DNA of 64,000 bases from Palsa-965 sp044448685. Its GTDB lineage: Bacteria > Bacteroidota > Bacteroidia > Palsa-965. The stretch covers positions 39,201-103,200 of the forward strand of contig JBIOHC010000008.1 in assembly GCA_044448685.1 (NCBI GenBank), read 5' to 3'. The position numbers and the translations under genes were made by a program. This document shows, one piece after another, positions 1 through 8,986 of the stretch. The stretch's first letter is position 1; the number at the start of each line of letters is the position of its first letter. A model generated the notes under the pieces. That model did no database searches. It had not been told where the DNA came from and saw only the letters and a program-made list of their open reading frames with translations.

Positions 1-60
1 TGATTCAGATTTTTTTCCTGCTCTTCTTCTTCAACAGGATGGATGATAATTTATGAACTA

Positions 61-1683
61 TCAGTGCAGGATTACAAAACGGGTTGTCCTTTTTTCCTTT
101 GAATCTGAAAGCTGCAGAATATAGACTCCATTCTCCAGAGCACTGATATCAATGCTTTGATCTGATCCCACTCCGGTTACTTCCAGTTTGTTTCTGTTTA
201 CCCGTTGTCCTATAACATTGAAGAGTTCCATCAGGCAGGTTCCGGGTTGAAAATCTGAGTGAACGAAGAGTGTATTCCGGACCGGATTTGGAAAACAATA
301 AAAGGAGGATTCCGGCGTCCATTCCTGTATGCCGGCCGGGGTGCAAAGATCGGCTCCTCTTCCTCCGGTATGCAGCTGAGGATGAGCCACTGTAACGTGT
401 GTGCTGCAAAATATCTGAAGGGCTGACGGCGCACCTACTGCTCCGTGCATTCTTCTGTTCAGAATGGGATACGAGCCGTTTACACATCCATCCTTTCCAC
501 TGGAATCCGTACGGATCAGGAAGAGGTTGGATGCACTGGAAAGGCTGCTTCCGTTGCTGAATCCGCTCATAACAAAGCCCTGGTCGGCACAGGTATGAAT
601 AGCGTTCATTTCATCATCCTGGGTAGTTCCGTAAAGACGGGTGTACAATGTATCGCCTGTGGAATTCGTTTTGATCAGGAAACCATCTGCTGATCCCAAT
701 CCATAACTGAATTCAAAACCTGTAATGGCAACACCCCCGTCAGTTGTAGTACACAGGTATTGCAGGTAATCAAAGCCGGGTCCTCCATAGCTTCGTGTTT
801 TCAGTGTATCTCCGGTCAGATTGGTCCAGATCAGCCAGGGATTACTTACATGTCCTGCACTGTCGCCTATCGTTGCACCTATCAGATATCCTCCGGGGAG
901 CAGCAATATTCCTGTGCCCCAGTCAGTGCCCTTGCCACCATAGGTTCGGGTGAATTGAATCTGGCCCATTGAATCGGTTTTGACAAGGAATACATCCCCG
1001 TTTATATCTCCTAATGCATTGGTGTATCCGGTGATGATAAAGCCTTTGTCATTCGTCTGTTTGACATCATACGCATCTGTTATACCTGTGCTTCCTCCGA
1101 AAGCTGTACTCCAGAGCAGATTGCCATTGGCATCAGTCCTGACAAGATAGGCGCTGCCCGAATCACCAGCTGTATGGTAATTGAGGGTATAGCCGGCCAT
1201 GATATATCCTCCGTCAGTTGTTTGTTGTACACGGTTGCCGAAATCATTCAGAGGCCCTCCGTAGGCTTTCGTCCACTGCGTATCACCGGCGGCATTGGTC
1301 TTCAGCAGGAATGCATCAAAGCCGCCTGCACCCCAGCTTTGAGAATATCCGCAGAGGATTGTGCCTCCATCGGCGGTTGGATGCATATCGTAAGAATAAT
1401 CCTGCAGGGGTCCTCCGTAGGTTCTTGACCATGCAAGGTTTCCGGCGGTATCTGTTTTGGCAAGCCAGATATCATTCCTTCCGGCACCGAAGCTGGACGT
1501 ATAGCCTCCTGTCAGGAATCCTTTGTCTGAAGTCTGATACACGGCATAACCCACATCTCCGTTCGATCCGCCCATTGTTTTCTGAAATCCGGTCTGGGCA
1601 GATATATGGAGTGATAAAAAAAGGATGAAGAGTGCAGGTATTCCGGCTATTCTATGCAGGCGGGAAAGTATATTCATTTCCAT
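61..1683 (-). CDS. Secreted repeat protein with T9SS C-terminal sorting domain
   Basis: About 540 aa. A hydrophobic N-terminal signal ends near 'HISAQ'. The body is a series of roughly 55-60 residue repeats built on 'T.DGG....GYT' followed by 'D.(F/W)L.KTD..G...W...YGG', a beta-propeller-like pattern found in Bacteroidota exported proteins. The last 80 residues form a type IX secretion sorting domain ('FPNPVRNTLFV', 'ELFNVIGQRV', 'ISALENGVYILQL'). It is therefore probably exported across the outer membrane and anchored or released; the ligand is unknown. The open frame extends to a TTG at 1701, but that TTG lies inside a TATCTTTG promoter core, so the ATG at 1683 (or 1677) is preferred. Family assignment is confident; function is not known. 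Confidence 0.88.
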   Translation of the reverse strand: MEMNILSRLHRIAGIPALFILFLSLHISAQTGFQKTMGGSNGDVGYAVYQTSDKGFLTGGYTSSFGAGRNDIWLAKTDTAGNLAWSRTYGGPLQDYSYDMHPTADGGTILCGYSQSWGAGGFDAFLLKTNAAGDTQWTKAYGGPLNDFGNRVQQTTDGGYIMAGYTLNYHTAGDSGSAYLVRTDANGNLLWSTAFGGSTGITDAYDVKQTNDKGFIITGYTNALGDINGDVFLVKTDSMGQIQFTRTYGGKGTDWGTGILLLPGGYLIGATIGDSAGHVSNPWLIWTNLTGDTLKTRSYGGPGFDYLQYLCTTTDGGVAITGFEFSYGLGSADGFLIKTNSTGDTLYTRLYGTTQDDEMNAIHTCADQGFVMSGFSNGSSLSSASNLFLIRTDSSGKDGCVNGSYPILNRRMHGAVGAPSALQIFCSTHVTVAHPQLHTGGRGADLCTPAGIQEWTPESSFYCFPNPVRNTLFVHSDFQPGTCLMELFNVIGQRVNRNKLEVTGVGSDQSIDISALENGVYILQLSDSKEKRTTRFVILH

Positions 1684-1698
1684 ACGGAATGATTTTAA

Positions 1699-1706
1699 CA
1701 AAGATA
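1699..1706 (-). promoter_or_regulatory. -7 promoter core TATCTTTG for the T9SS repeat protein
   Basis: Perfect match to the Bacteroidota -7 consensus TANNTTTG, 15 nt before the ATG at 1683. It overlaps the upstream-most possible start codon, which argues for the internal ATG. Confidence 0.6.
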
Positions 1707-1733
1707 CAAAATTGTCCTGTCAGGATGGCTGGT

Positions 1734-4700
1734 TCAGGCTTTCAGCACCGGCTCGAGGGCATTCATGGCATCCCTGACAGAGCTTATGTTCGGGAATGTC
1801 AGGGTAAGTTTATTATGCCCTTCTTTCATACTAGCCGTTTTCTGATTTTGTTGTACAAAGCGCAGTACAGCCGAAAACGAATCACTCTGGTAAAAAGGTG
1901 AGTTCTGAGTGGAGACAAAGAATCCGGTCATTTTCCGGTTTTTCAGTATTAGTTTTTCAAAACCAATGGCCATAGCCATTCTGCGCAGTCTTACCGTATC
2001 AATCAGTTCAAGGGCAGGGCCCGGAACAGGGCCAAACCGGTCTCTCAGCTGGTTTTCAAAGCTGTGTAAATCTTCTTCTGTAGTCAGCTCATCGAGCTCA
2101 CGGTACAGACTCAGCCTTTCCGTGATATTGGTAATATAGGATTCAGGGATAAGAATTTCAAGGTCCGTATCCACCTGCGTATCTTTTACGAAAACGTCTG
2201 TGCCGGTTTTTTTTCGGCGCTTATGGGTGAAGGAATCCTCGGTGCCTTCAAACAGGCCTTTGAACGTTGTCTCTTTGAGCTCTTCCACTGCTTCGTCCAG
2301 AATTTTCTGATAGGCATCAAAACCTATATCATTGATAAATCCGCTTTGCTCGCCTCCGAGCAGATTTCCGGCACCGCGTATATCCAGATCACGCATGGCG
2401 ATATGGAATCCGCTGCCAAGTTCAGCGAATTCCTCAATAGCTTTAAGCCTTTTCCGGGCCTCATCGGTAAGCACACTTACCGGAGGGGTGATAAGGAAGC
2501 AGTGGGCTTTTTTGTTCGACCGCCCCACCCGTCCCCTCATCTGATGCAAATCACTCAGTCCGAAAAGATGTGCCTCATTTATAAATATGGTATTTGCATT
2601 GGAGATATCCAGGCCTGATTCAATGATGGTAGTCGATACCAGCACATCGTAGTGCCCGTCAACAAAACCCAGCATGATTTCTTCCAGCTTATGTCCTTCC
2701 ATCTGTCCATGCCCTACGGCTACTTTAACCCCGGGGCACAGTCGCTGAATCAGGCTGGCAATTTCCGGCAGGTTGGAAATGCGGTTATGGACAAAGAATA
2801 CCTGTCCCCCTCTCTTAAATTCATGCATGATACCATCCCGGATGATTTCCTCATTGAAACTATGAAGCTCGGTAAGCACCGGATAACGGTTGGGAGGAGG
2901 GGTCGTTATAATGGAAAGGTCGCGTGCTCCCATCATGGAGAACTGAAGCGTGCGAGGGATAGGTGTTGCAGTGAGTGTCAGGGTATCCACATTCACCTTC
3001 ATGGTCTTGAGTTTATCTTTGACACTGACACCGAACTTCTGTTCTTCATCAATGATCAGGAGTCCAAGATCCTTGAATTTCACTTCTTTCCCGACGAGTT
3101 TATGAGTGCCGATAAGGATATCCACCTTCCCTTTTTCAAGTCTTTCAAGGATATCTTTTTGTTCTTTGGAGGAACGAAAGCGGTTTATATATTCAACAGT
3201 ACAGGGCAGATCCTTCATCCGTTCCCTGAATGTTTTGTAATGCTGAAGAGCGAGGATAGTGGTGGGCACAAGTACAGCCACCTGCTTGCTGTCACATACC
3301 GATTTGAAAGCAGCCCGTATGGCTATTTCTGTTTTACCGAAACCGACATCACCGCAAACCAGACGATCCATGGGATAAGGTTTTTCCATATCCCGTTTTA
3401 CATCGGCTGTCGCCTTTACCTGATCCGGGGTGTCTTCATAAATGAAAGAAGCCTCCAGTTCATTCTGAAGATAATTATCGGGTGAAAACTGAAAACCCTG
3501 CTGAGCCCTTCTTTTGGCATATAACTGGATGAGGTCAAAAGCTATTTCAATGACTTTCTTCTTCGTCTTCTGTTTCAGGTTGCTCCAGGTATTGGAGCCG
3601 AGTTTGTCAATGCGCGGAATGCTTCCTTCCTTGCCTGAATACTTGGCAATACGGTGCAGGGAGTGAATGCTGATATGCAGGATATCATTATCACGGTAAA
3701 CGATGCGTATTGTTTCCTGCATTTTACCGTTCACATCAATCTTCTCCAGTCCGCCGAAACGCCCAATGCCGTGATCAATATGGGTCACATAGTCGCCCGG
3801 ACTAAGATCCTGGAGTTCTTTAAGGGTGATGGCTTCTTTCTTTTTGAAGGAAGCATTCTTAATCTGGTATTTGTGGTATCGTTCAAAAATCTGGTGATCT
3901 GTAAAGCACGTTATTTTCAGTTCATGATCCGTAAAGCCCAGGTGCATGGAGGTATGGATAGCATGAAAGTCTATGCTTTTGCCTATATCTTCAAAAATGG
4001 AATAGAGACGTTCGAGCTGTTTGGCCGTATCGGAGCAAATGATGTTTTTATAACCTTTTTCTGTGCAAGCCTTCAGGTGGTCAATCAGCATTTCAAAGTT
4101 CTTATGAAAGGCAGGCTGGGGGCTGCAATGATAGGTGAAAGTCTGATCCGGCTTATATTCAAAATAGTTTCCGCATTCTACAACCGGAAACATAGTGAGT
4201 TTTTCAGTAAAGGATTCAGGTGAAACAAAAAGTTCGGATGGTAACTGGTGCTGGAGGGGGCTCTGGATCTTATCAAAGGCTGTCTGAGCAATATCGGATT
4301 GTTTGCGGAGTGATTCCCTGCAAAGGCTGATATTGTCAAACCAGAGCGCGGTGCCGGAGGGGATATATTCCAGAAAATTCTGACGGCTTTCTGTCAGTTC
4401 CCTTTCCCTGATATTAGGGATGATGCTGACGTGTGTATAGGATGTAATGCTCAGCTGGGTAGTGGGGTCAAAGCTTCGGATGGAATCCGTATCGTCGCCG
4501 GTGAATTCTATGCGGTAGGGGTAGTCGAAACTGAATGACCATACATCCACAATACCACCGCGTATGGAAAACTGTCCGGGTTCAAGGACATAGTCTGTAC
4601 GCCTGAATCCATATTCATTGAGTACATCGCAGATAAACTCTATACTGAGTTTTTCACCTTGTCTTAACTCAAGGGTGTTGTCGGCAAGCTGTTCCCGGGT

Positions 4701-5141
4701 CAGGACTTTTTCTGAAAGGGCTTCGGGGTAGGTGACAATCAGCAGGGGGTGTTTCTCATCTGCTTTCAGAAGCCTGTTGAGGACTTCTGTCCGGAGCAGT
4801 ACATTGGAATTATCCGTTTCTTCTGTCTGGTAAGGAAGCTTTGCAGGGTCGGGATAGAAGAGTGTTTGTTCTTTGCCACAGAGATTTTCCAGATCGTTCA
4901 GGAAATAGGCAGCCTCCTCTTTATCGCTGAGGATAAAAAGTTGAGTTTGCCGGCTGACCTGATAAACAGCATTGGATACCAGACTCAGCGCTGAACCTGC
5001 CAGCCCTTTCAGGTGTATCCGGGAAGGGCTTTTCAGTGCTTTCGCGATTTCAGCGGTTCTCAGCTCAGCAACATATAGCCGGACTAATTCTTCTAAATTC
5101 AATTCTTCTCGCTGAAATAACGTACAGGCAAAGATAGGCAT
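1734..5141 (-). CDS. mfd: Transcription-repair coupling factor Mfd
   Basis: 1135 aa from the longest start, normal length for Mfd. It removes RNA polymerase stalled at DNA damage and recruits UvrA. Seen in order: a UvrB-like N-terminal module, the RNA-polymerase-interacting CarD-like domain near residue 450 ('GDYVTHIDHGIGRF'), a RecG-like superfamily 2 helicase with Walker A 'GDVGFGKTEIA' near 600 and Walker B 'IIDEEQKFG' near 700, the helicase C half ('ESGLDISNANT', 'QMRGRVGRS'), the 'RDLDIRGAGNLLGGEQSG' translocation motif, and a C-terminal TRCF domain. A TATCTTTG promoter core overlaps the first codons of the long frame, so an in-frame TTG at 5102 (protein starting NLEELVRLY) may be the true start; the ATG at 5141 is kept here as the conventional choice. 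Confidence 0.96.
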   Translation of the reverse strand: MPIFACTLFQREELNLEELVRLYVAELRTAEIAKALKSPSRIHLKGLAGSALSLVSNAVYQVSRQTQLFILSDKEEAAYFLNDLENLCGKEQTLFYPDPAKLPYQTEETDNSNVLLRTEVLNRLLKADEKHPLLIVTYPEALSEKVLTREQLADNTLELRQGEKLSIEFICDVLNEYGFRRTDYVLEPGQFSIRGGIVDVWSFSFDYPYRIEFTGDDTDSIRSFDPTTQLSITSYTHVSIIPNIRERELTESRQNFLEYIPSGTALWFDNISLCRESLRKQSDIAQTAFDKIQSPLQHQLPSELFVSPESFTEKLTMFPVVECGNYFEYKPDQTFTYHCSPQPAFHKNFEMLIDHLKACTEKGYKNIICSDTAKQLERLYSIFEDIGKSIDFHAIHTSMHLGFTDHELKITCFTDHQIFERYHKYQIKNASFKKKEAITLKELQDLSPGDYVTHIDHGIGRFGGLEKIDVNGKMQETIRIVYRDNDILHISIHSLHRIAKYSGKEGSIPRIDKLGSNTWSNLKQKTKKKVIEIAFDLIQLYAKRRAQQGFQFSPDNYLQNELEASFIYEDTPDQVKATADVKRDMEKPYPMDRLVCGDVGFGKTEIAIRAAFKSVCDSKQVAVLVPTTILALQHYKTFRERMKDLPCTVEYINRFRSSKEQKDILERLEKGKVDILIGTHKLVGKEVKFKDLGLLIIDEEQKFGVSVKDKLKTMKVNVDTLTLTATPIPRTLQFSMMGARDLSIITTPPPNRYPVLTELHSFNEEIIRDGIMHEFKRGGQVFFVHNRISNLPEIASLIQRLCPGVKVAVGHGQMEGHKLEEIMLGFVDGHYDVLVSTTIIESGLDISNANTIFINEAHLFGLSDLHQMRGRVGRSNKKAHCFLITPPVSVLTDEARKRLKAIEEFAELGSGFHIAMRDLDIRGAGNLLGGEQSGFINDIGFDAYQKILDEAVEELKETTFKGLFEGTEDSFTHKRRKKTGTDVFVKDTQVDTDLEILIPESYITNITERLSLYRELDELTTEEDLHSFENQLRDRFGPVPGPALELIDTVRLRRMAMAIGFEKLILKNRKMTGFFVSTQNSPFYQSDSFSAVLRFVQQNQKTASMKEGHNKLTLTFPNISSVRDAMNALEPVLKA
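5129..5136 (-). promoter_or_regulatory. -7 promoter core TATCTTTG inside the annotated mfd start
   Basis: Perfect TANNTTTG on the minus strand, lying 5-12 nt downstream of the ATG at 5141. If it is the mfd promoter, the message starts near 5122 and translation begins downstream, probably at TTG 5102. Confidence 0.45.
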
Positions 5142-5187
5142 TCTGTCCTATCTTAAAGGGCAGGGAAATTTGCAGTAAAGAAGATTT

Positions 5188-6210
5188 TCAGTTTTTTGCT
5201 TCTATGGTAGAATACTTACGCATAAAATCCTCAGCCATTTCAACCATTTCGGACGAACCGATAAAGACAGGGGTACGCTGATGGAGTGATTTGACATCGA
5301 TTTCCAGGATACGTTTGCTGCCATCGCTGGCTTTGCCGCCTGCCTGTTCAAGGATGAAGGCAAGGGGGTTGCATTCATAGAGGAGACGAAGTTTGCCTTT
5401 TGGAGCTTGTGCAGTAGTAGGGTAAATAAAGATACCTCCATAGAGAAGATTCCGGTGTATGTCGGCCACAGCCGAACCTATATAACGGGAAGAATAGGGG
5501 CGATTGGTCTTTTTGTCTTCTTCCTGACACCATTTGATGAATTTCTTCACTCCATCGGGAAAATGTACATAGTATCCTTCGTTGATGGAATAGATTTTGC
5601 CGGTAGGTGCTATTTTAATATTAGGATGAGAAAGACAAAATTCGCCGATGGAAGGGTCCAGTGTAAAGCCATTGACTCCCTTACCGGTGGTATAGACCAT
5701 CATGGTAGATGAGCCGTAAATAACATAGCCTGCTGCAACCTGATCGGTTCCGCGCTGGAGAAAGTCTTCCAGCTTGCCGGGACCGCTCAGTGAGGTGCGG
5801 CGGTATATGGAAAAAATGGTTCCTACAGATACATTGGCATCGATATTGGATGATCCGTCGAGGGGATCAATAGCCACTACATATTTGGCATTACGGCTTT
5901 GAATATTATCGACCAGGATCATATCTTCATTTTCTTCCGATACGATGGCACAAACTTCGCCTCCTACGGTAAGGGCGGCAATAAACTGTTCATTGGCAAA
6001 TACATCCAGCTTCTTCACATTTTCACCCTGTACATTGGTCTCTCCGGCTTCACCCAGAATATCAGCCAGTCCGGCTTTATTCACTTCCCTGTTTACGATT
6101 TTTGCTGCAATACCGATATCTCTCAGAAGGCGTGAAAACTCTCCTTTAGCATAAGGAAAGTCGCTTTGCTTTTCGATGATAAACTGTCCGAGTGTCTTTA
6201 CCTTGCTCAT
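5188..6210 (-). CDS. fbp: Fructose-1,6-bisphosphatase, class I
   Basis: 340 aa, the usual length for class I enzymes. It hydrolyses fructose 1,6-bisphosphate to fructose 6-phosphate in gluconeogenesis in the cytoplasm. The metal-binding signature 'DPLDGSSNID' is intact, followed by 'GTIFSIYRR'; 'KLRLLYECNPLAFILEQAGG' near the C-terminus is the family active-site block. The frame is open to 6258, but the product aligns naturally from MSKVKTLGQF at 6210, and a near-consensus -7 core (GATATTTG at 6237-6244) sits about 26 nt before this start. Transcribed divergently from the acetyltransferase at 6288. Confidence 0.95.
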   Translation of the reverse strand: MSKVKTLGQFIIEKQSDFPYAKGEFSRLLRDIGIAAKIVNREVNKAGLADILGEAGETNVQGENVKKLDVFANEQFIAALTVGGEVCAIVSEENEDMILVDNIQSRNAKYVVAIDPLDGSSNIDANVSVGTIFSIYRRTSLSGPGKLEDFLQRGTDQVAAGYVIYGSSTMMVYTTGKGVNGFTLDPSIGEFCLSHPNIKIAPTGKIYSINEGYYVHFPDGVKKFIKWCQEEDKKTNRPYSSRYIGSAVADIHRNLLYGGIFIYPTTAQAPKGKLRLLYECNPLAFILEQAGGKASDGSKRILEIDVKSLHQRTPVFIGSSEMVEMAEDFMRKYSTIEAKN

Positions 6211-6274
6211 GAATGATAAATCGTTGGTTGATACTCCAAATATCGGAATAATTCGCACAGGAAAGGCATTTTTT

Positions 6275-6282
6275 TATCTTTA
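6275..6282 (+). promoter_or_regulatory. -7 promoter core TATCTTTA abutting the GNAT start
   Basis: TANNTTTR core followed by CG, with only 5 nt between it and the ATG at 6288. This leaves essentially no room for a 5' untranslated leader. Confidence 0.5.
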
Positions 6283-6287
6283 CGCCC

Positions 6288-6755
6288 ATGGAAATAAAAA
6301 TCAGGAAAGGATATAAAGAAGACCTGCCTGCCATACTTGGTCTTATCCGCGAATTGGCAACATTTGAAAAAGCAACAGATGAAGTTGAAGTATCTCTGGA
6401 GGATCTGGAAGAAGACGGTTTCGGGGAACGCCCCATATTCCGTTTTGTTGTTGCTGAGACAGATGAACGTATTGTAGGCATGGCCTTATATTATATCAAA
6501 TACAGTTCCTGGAAAGGGAAATGTGTTTTTCTGGAAGATATTATCGTCACTGAATCATTCAGGAGGTATCAGATAGGTAAGAAACTGTTTTCAGAAGTCG
6601 TGAAAGCTGCTAAACAGATGCGGGTGAAAAGGGTTGAGTGGCAGGTTCTGGACTGGAATGCTCCGGCTATACGTTTCTATGAAAATTATGATACCCAGTT
6701 CATGAAGGAATGGATCAGCTGCCGCCTGACAGAAGAACAGATCAATTCCTTTTGA
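6288..6755 (+). CDS. GNAT N-acetyltransferase, diamine/polyamine acetyltransferase-like
   Basis: 155 aa, a single GNAT domain. Residues around 'CVFLEDIIVTESFRRYQIGKKL' give the acetyl-CoA binding motif A (R-R-x-x-I-G-K in place of R/QxxGxG/A), and 'VEWQVLDWNAPAIRFYE' is motif B. Length and the 'LEDIIV..S.R..GIG' layout match the spermidine/spermine acetyltransferase-like branch, so the substrate may be a polyamine or thialysine-like amine; this is inference. It lies 11 nt upstream of aspartate kinase and is probably cotranscribed with it. Confidence 0.85.
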   Translation: MEIKIRKGYKEDLPAILGLIRELATFEKATDEVEVSLEDLEEDGFGERPIFRFVVAETDERIVGMALYYIKYSSWKGKCVFLEDIIVTESFRRYQIGKKLFSEVVKAAKQMRVKRVEWQVLDWNAPAIRFYENYDTQFMKEWISCRLTEEQINSF

Positions 6756-6766
6756 ATCTTACGTGT

Positions 6767-8038
6767 ATGAAAGTATTCAAATTCGGCGGGGCATCTGTGA
6801 AGGATGCGGCAGGTGTAAGGAATGTGGCGGAGATCATCCGCCTTTTTCCCCTGGATAAACTCATCGTTGTTATATCGGCAATGGGTAAAACAACCAATGC
6901 CCTGGAAAAGCTATGTGAGGCTTTTTATGCGTGCAGTGATACGAAAGAAGCAATCCTGGAAGAAATAAAGGATTACCATAAACAGATTGCGAAGGAATTA
7001 TTCCCACTCTCCACCCACCCTGTACATGATGAACTTCACAATACATTTGTGGAGCTTGAATGGGCTATTGAAGGCAAGGCCGAAAATGGTTTTGACAAGG
7101 AGTATGATCAGATCGTTTCGGTTGGAGAAATGCTGGCTACCCGTATCGTTGCCGCTTATCTGAATGAACAGCCGATCAGGACAAGATGGTGGGATGCCCG
7201 TGATCTTATCCGGACAGATTCAACATGGAGAGAAGGCAAGGTAGACTGGGATCAGACGGCTGAGAACATCCGGTCGGCCATCCTGCCTGTTCTGGAACAA
7301 AGCGATACGCAGGTTGTGCTTGTACAGGGATTTATTGGTGGAGACGCTGAAAACTATACCACTACACTGGGCAGGGAAGGATCTGACTATACAGCTGCCA
7401 TCCTGGCCTTTTGTACGAATGCTGAAAGTGTGAGCATCTGGAAGGATGTTCCGGGTGTGCTCAATGCAGATCCTAAATGGTTTGACGAAACAAAAAGGAT
7501 TGATCAGCTGTCCTATCAGGATGCCATTGAACTGGCTTATTACGGAGCTACGGTGATTCATCCCAAGACCATCAAGCCTTTACAGAATAAGGATATTCCG
7601 CTTTATGTAAGGTCTTTTCTGGCCCCGCGTGAACCAGGCACACTGATCAATAGTGCCCAGGCACCGCTCCCCGTTCCCTGCTTTATCTTTAAAGTCAACC
7701 AACTCCTCATTTCCCTTTCGCCCAAAGATTTTTCCTTTATTGTGGAGGAGAACATGAGCAGTATCTTCCGGATTTTTGCAGAGCATAAGGTGAAGATAAA
7801 CACGATGCAGAATTCGGCCATCAGTTTTTCCATCTGTGCCGATAATGACAGCCGGAAAACACCGGCACTCATCAAGGCATTACAGGCTGACTACCGGGTA
7901 TTGTATAATGATGATGTGGAGCTGATCACCATACGCTATTATGACCAGGCAACGATAGACAGGGTTTGTATCGGCAAGAAGGTGTTGTTGGAGGTGAAGA
8001 GCCGGTATACCGTCCAGCTCGTTGTACGGGGTGATTAA
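6767..8038 (+). CDS. lysC: Aspartate kinase (monofunctional)
   Basis: 423 aa. Phosphorylates aspartate, the first step towards lysine, threonine, methionine and diaminopimelate. The N-terminal 'KVFKFGGASV' is the substrate/ATP-binding K-F-G-G-x-S signature; 'TTLGREGSDYTAAILA' and 'SIWKDVPGVLNADPK' are further kinase signatures. The last ~130 residues carry ACT-type regulatory sequence ('FSFIVEENMSSIFRIFAEHKVKINTMQNSAISFSI' region). There is no homoserine dehydrogenase domain. The frame is open upstream to 6710, overlapping the GNAT gene, but the kinase signature starts at the ATG at 6767. The symbol is a family choice; which allosteric isozyme this is cannot be told. Its 3' end overlaps the convergent dehydrogenase gene by 4 nt. 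Confidence 0.93.
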   Translation: MKVFKFGGASVKDAAGVRNVAEIIRLFPLDKLIVVISAMGKTTNALEKLCEAFYACSDTKEAILEEIKDYHKQIAKELFPLSTHPVHDELHNTFVELEWAIEGKAENGFDKEYDQIVSVGEMLATRIVAAYLNEQPIRTRWWDARDLIRTDSTWREGKVDWDQTAENIRSAILPVLEQSDTQVVLVQGFIGGDAENYTTTLGREGSDYTAAILAFCTNAESVSIWKDVPGVLNADPKWFDETKRIDQLSYQDAIELAYYGATVIHPKTIKPLQNKDIPLYVRSFLAPREPGTLINSAQAPLPVPCFIFKVNQLLISLSPKDFSFIVEENMSSIFRIFAEHKVKINTMQNSAISFSICADNDSRKTPALIKALQADYRVLYNDDVELITIRYYDQATIDRVCIGKKVLLEVKSRYTVQLVVRGD

Positions 8039-8985
8039 GACTTTCGTATAAGCCGGATTATTTTCCCGGCCAGGACCCTCGCTATTTTTTCATTGCTTTC
8101 AATGCTCCATCCTGCAATATGGGGAGAGAGCATAACTTTATCTGATTTAAGCAGATTAAGGAATGCCGGAGGCGCTTTTTCCGTTGCAATATTTTCAAAC
8201 GAAAGCGCTTCGTATTCCAGTACGTCAAGACAGGCACCACGAATTTTTCCGCTTTCCAGGTTCTTCAGAAGATCTTCCGTATTCAGGACCTTACCCCGGG
8301 CCGTATTGATCACGTATATGTTTTTACGGAAGGCTCTGAAGAATGCATCATCTGCCATGTATTGGGTTTCATCGGTAAGGGGTACATGCAGGCTGAGGAT
8401 GTCGGCGTCCTGTTTTATTTTTTCAAGGGAAGATTCAAGGGCATATTCATCACTGAATCCTTGTTTGTATTTGTCATAAGCCAACACCGTTACATCAAAC
8501 CCTTTCAGGAGGCGGGCAAATGCCATTCCCATATTTCCGTATCCTATAATTCCAACTGTCTTACCCATCAGCTCTATTCCTCTGTTGGCTTCCCGGTTCC
8601 ACTGCATCTCCCTTACTTCCCTGTTGGCGCGGCACAAGTTGTTGAATAAAGAAAGAAGCATACCCAGGGCATGTTCAGCAACGGCATCTTTATTGCCTTC
8701 CGGAGAATTCAGGCAACGAATGCCTTTGCTTTCGGCGTAAGCCACATCAATGTTCTCCATTCCTGCTCCAGCCCTTGCAATAAACCGAAGCCTGGTTCCT
8801 TTGTCGATAAGGGCTTTATCGAGGCGGATGCGGCTGCGGATTACAATACCGTCGTAAAGGGGCAGATGAGCTTCTATCTCCTCCCGTGTCCAGTGATAAT
8901 TCAGATCACACTGAATACCGGCTTCTCCGAGCATTGTGTGAAGAGCAGGGTGATTGGAATCAATGAAAAGGACAAGCGGTTTCAT
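8035..8985 (-). CDS. D-2-hydroxyacid dehydrogenase (phosphoglycerate dehydrogenase-like)
   Basis: 316 aa. NAD-dependent oxidoreductase of the D-isomer 2-hydroxyacid family. The Rossmann motif is 'VGIIGYGNMGMAFA'; the catalytic Arg lies in 'INTARGKVLNTEDLL', the Glu in 'ACLDVLEYEA', and the His in 'SPHIAGWS'. It lacks the C-terminal ACT domain of long SerA enzymes, so it may be a short phosphoglycerate dehydrogenase or another 2-ketoacid reductase. It starts 1 nt after the mgtE stop, so it is the last gene of that transcript. Confidence 0.87.
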   Translation of the reverse strand: MKPLVLFIDSNHPALHTMLGEAGIQCDLNYHWTREEIEAHLPLYDGIVIRSRIRLDKALIDKGTRLRFIARAGAGMENIDVAYAESKGIRCLNSPEGNKDAVAEHALGMLLSLFNNLCRANREVREMQWNREANRGIELMGKTVGIIGYGNMGMAFARLLKGFDVTVLAYDKYKQGFSDEYALESSLEKIKQDADILSLHVPLTDETQYMADDAFFRAFRKNIYVINTARGKVLNTEDLLKNLESGKIRGACLDVLEYEALSFENIATEKAPPAFLNLLKSDKVMLSPHIAGWSIESNEKIARVLAGKIIRLIRKS

Positions 8986-8986
8986 G

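Noticed and set aside
1..60. Possible end of a neighbouring gene
   Set aside because: Sixty bases show no supportable coding or terminator signal.
2652..3485. 277-aa plus-strand open frame
   Set aside because: Antisense shadow of the mfd helicase domain, whose minus-strand product has full family motifs.
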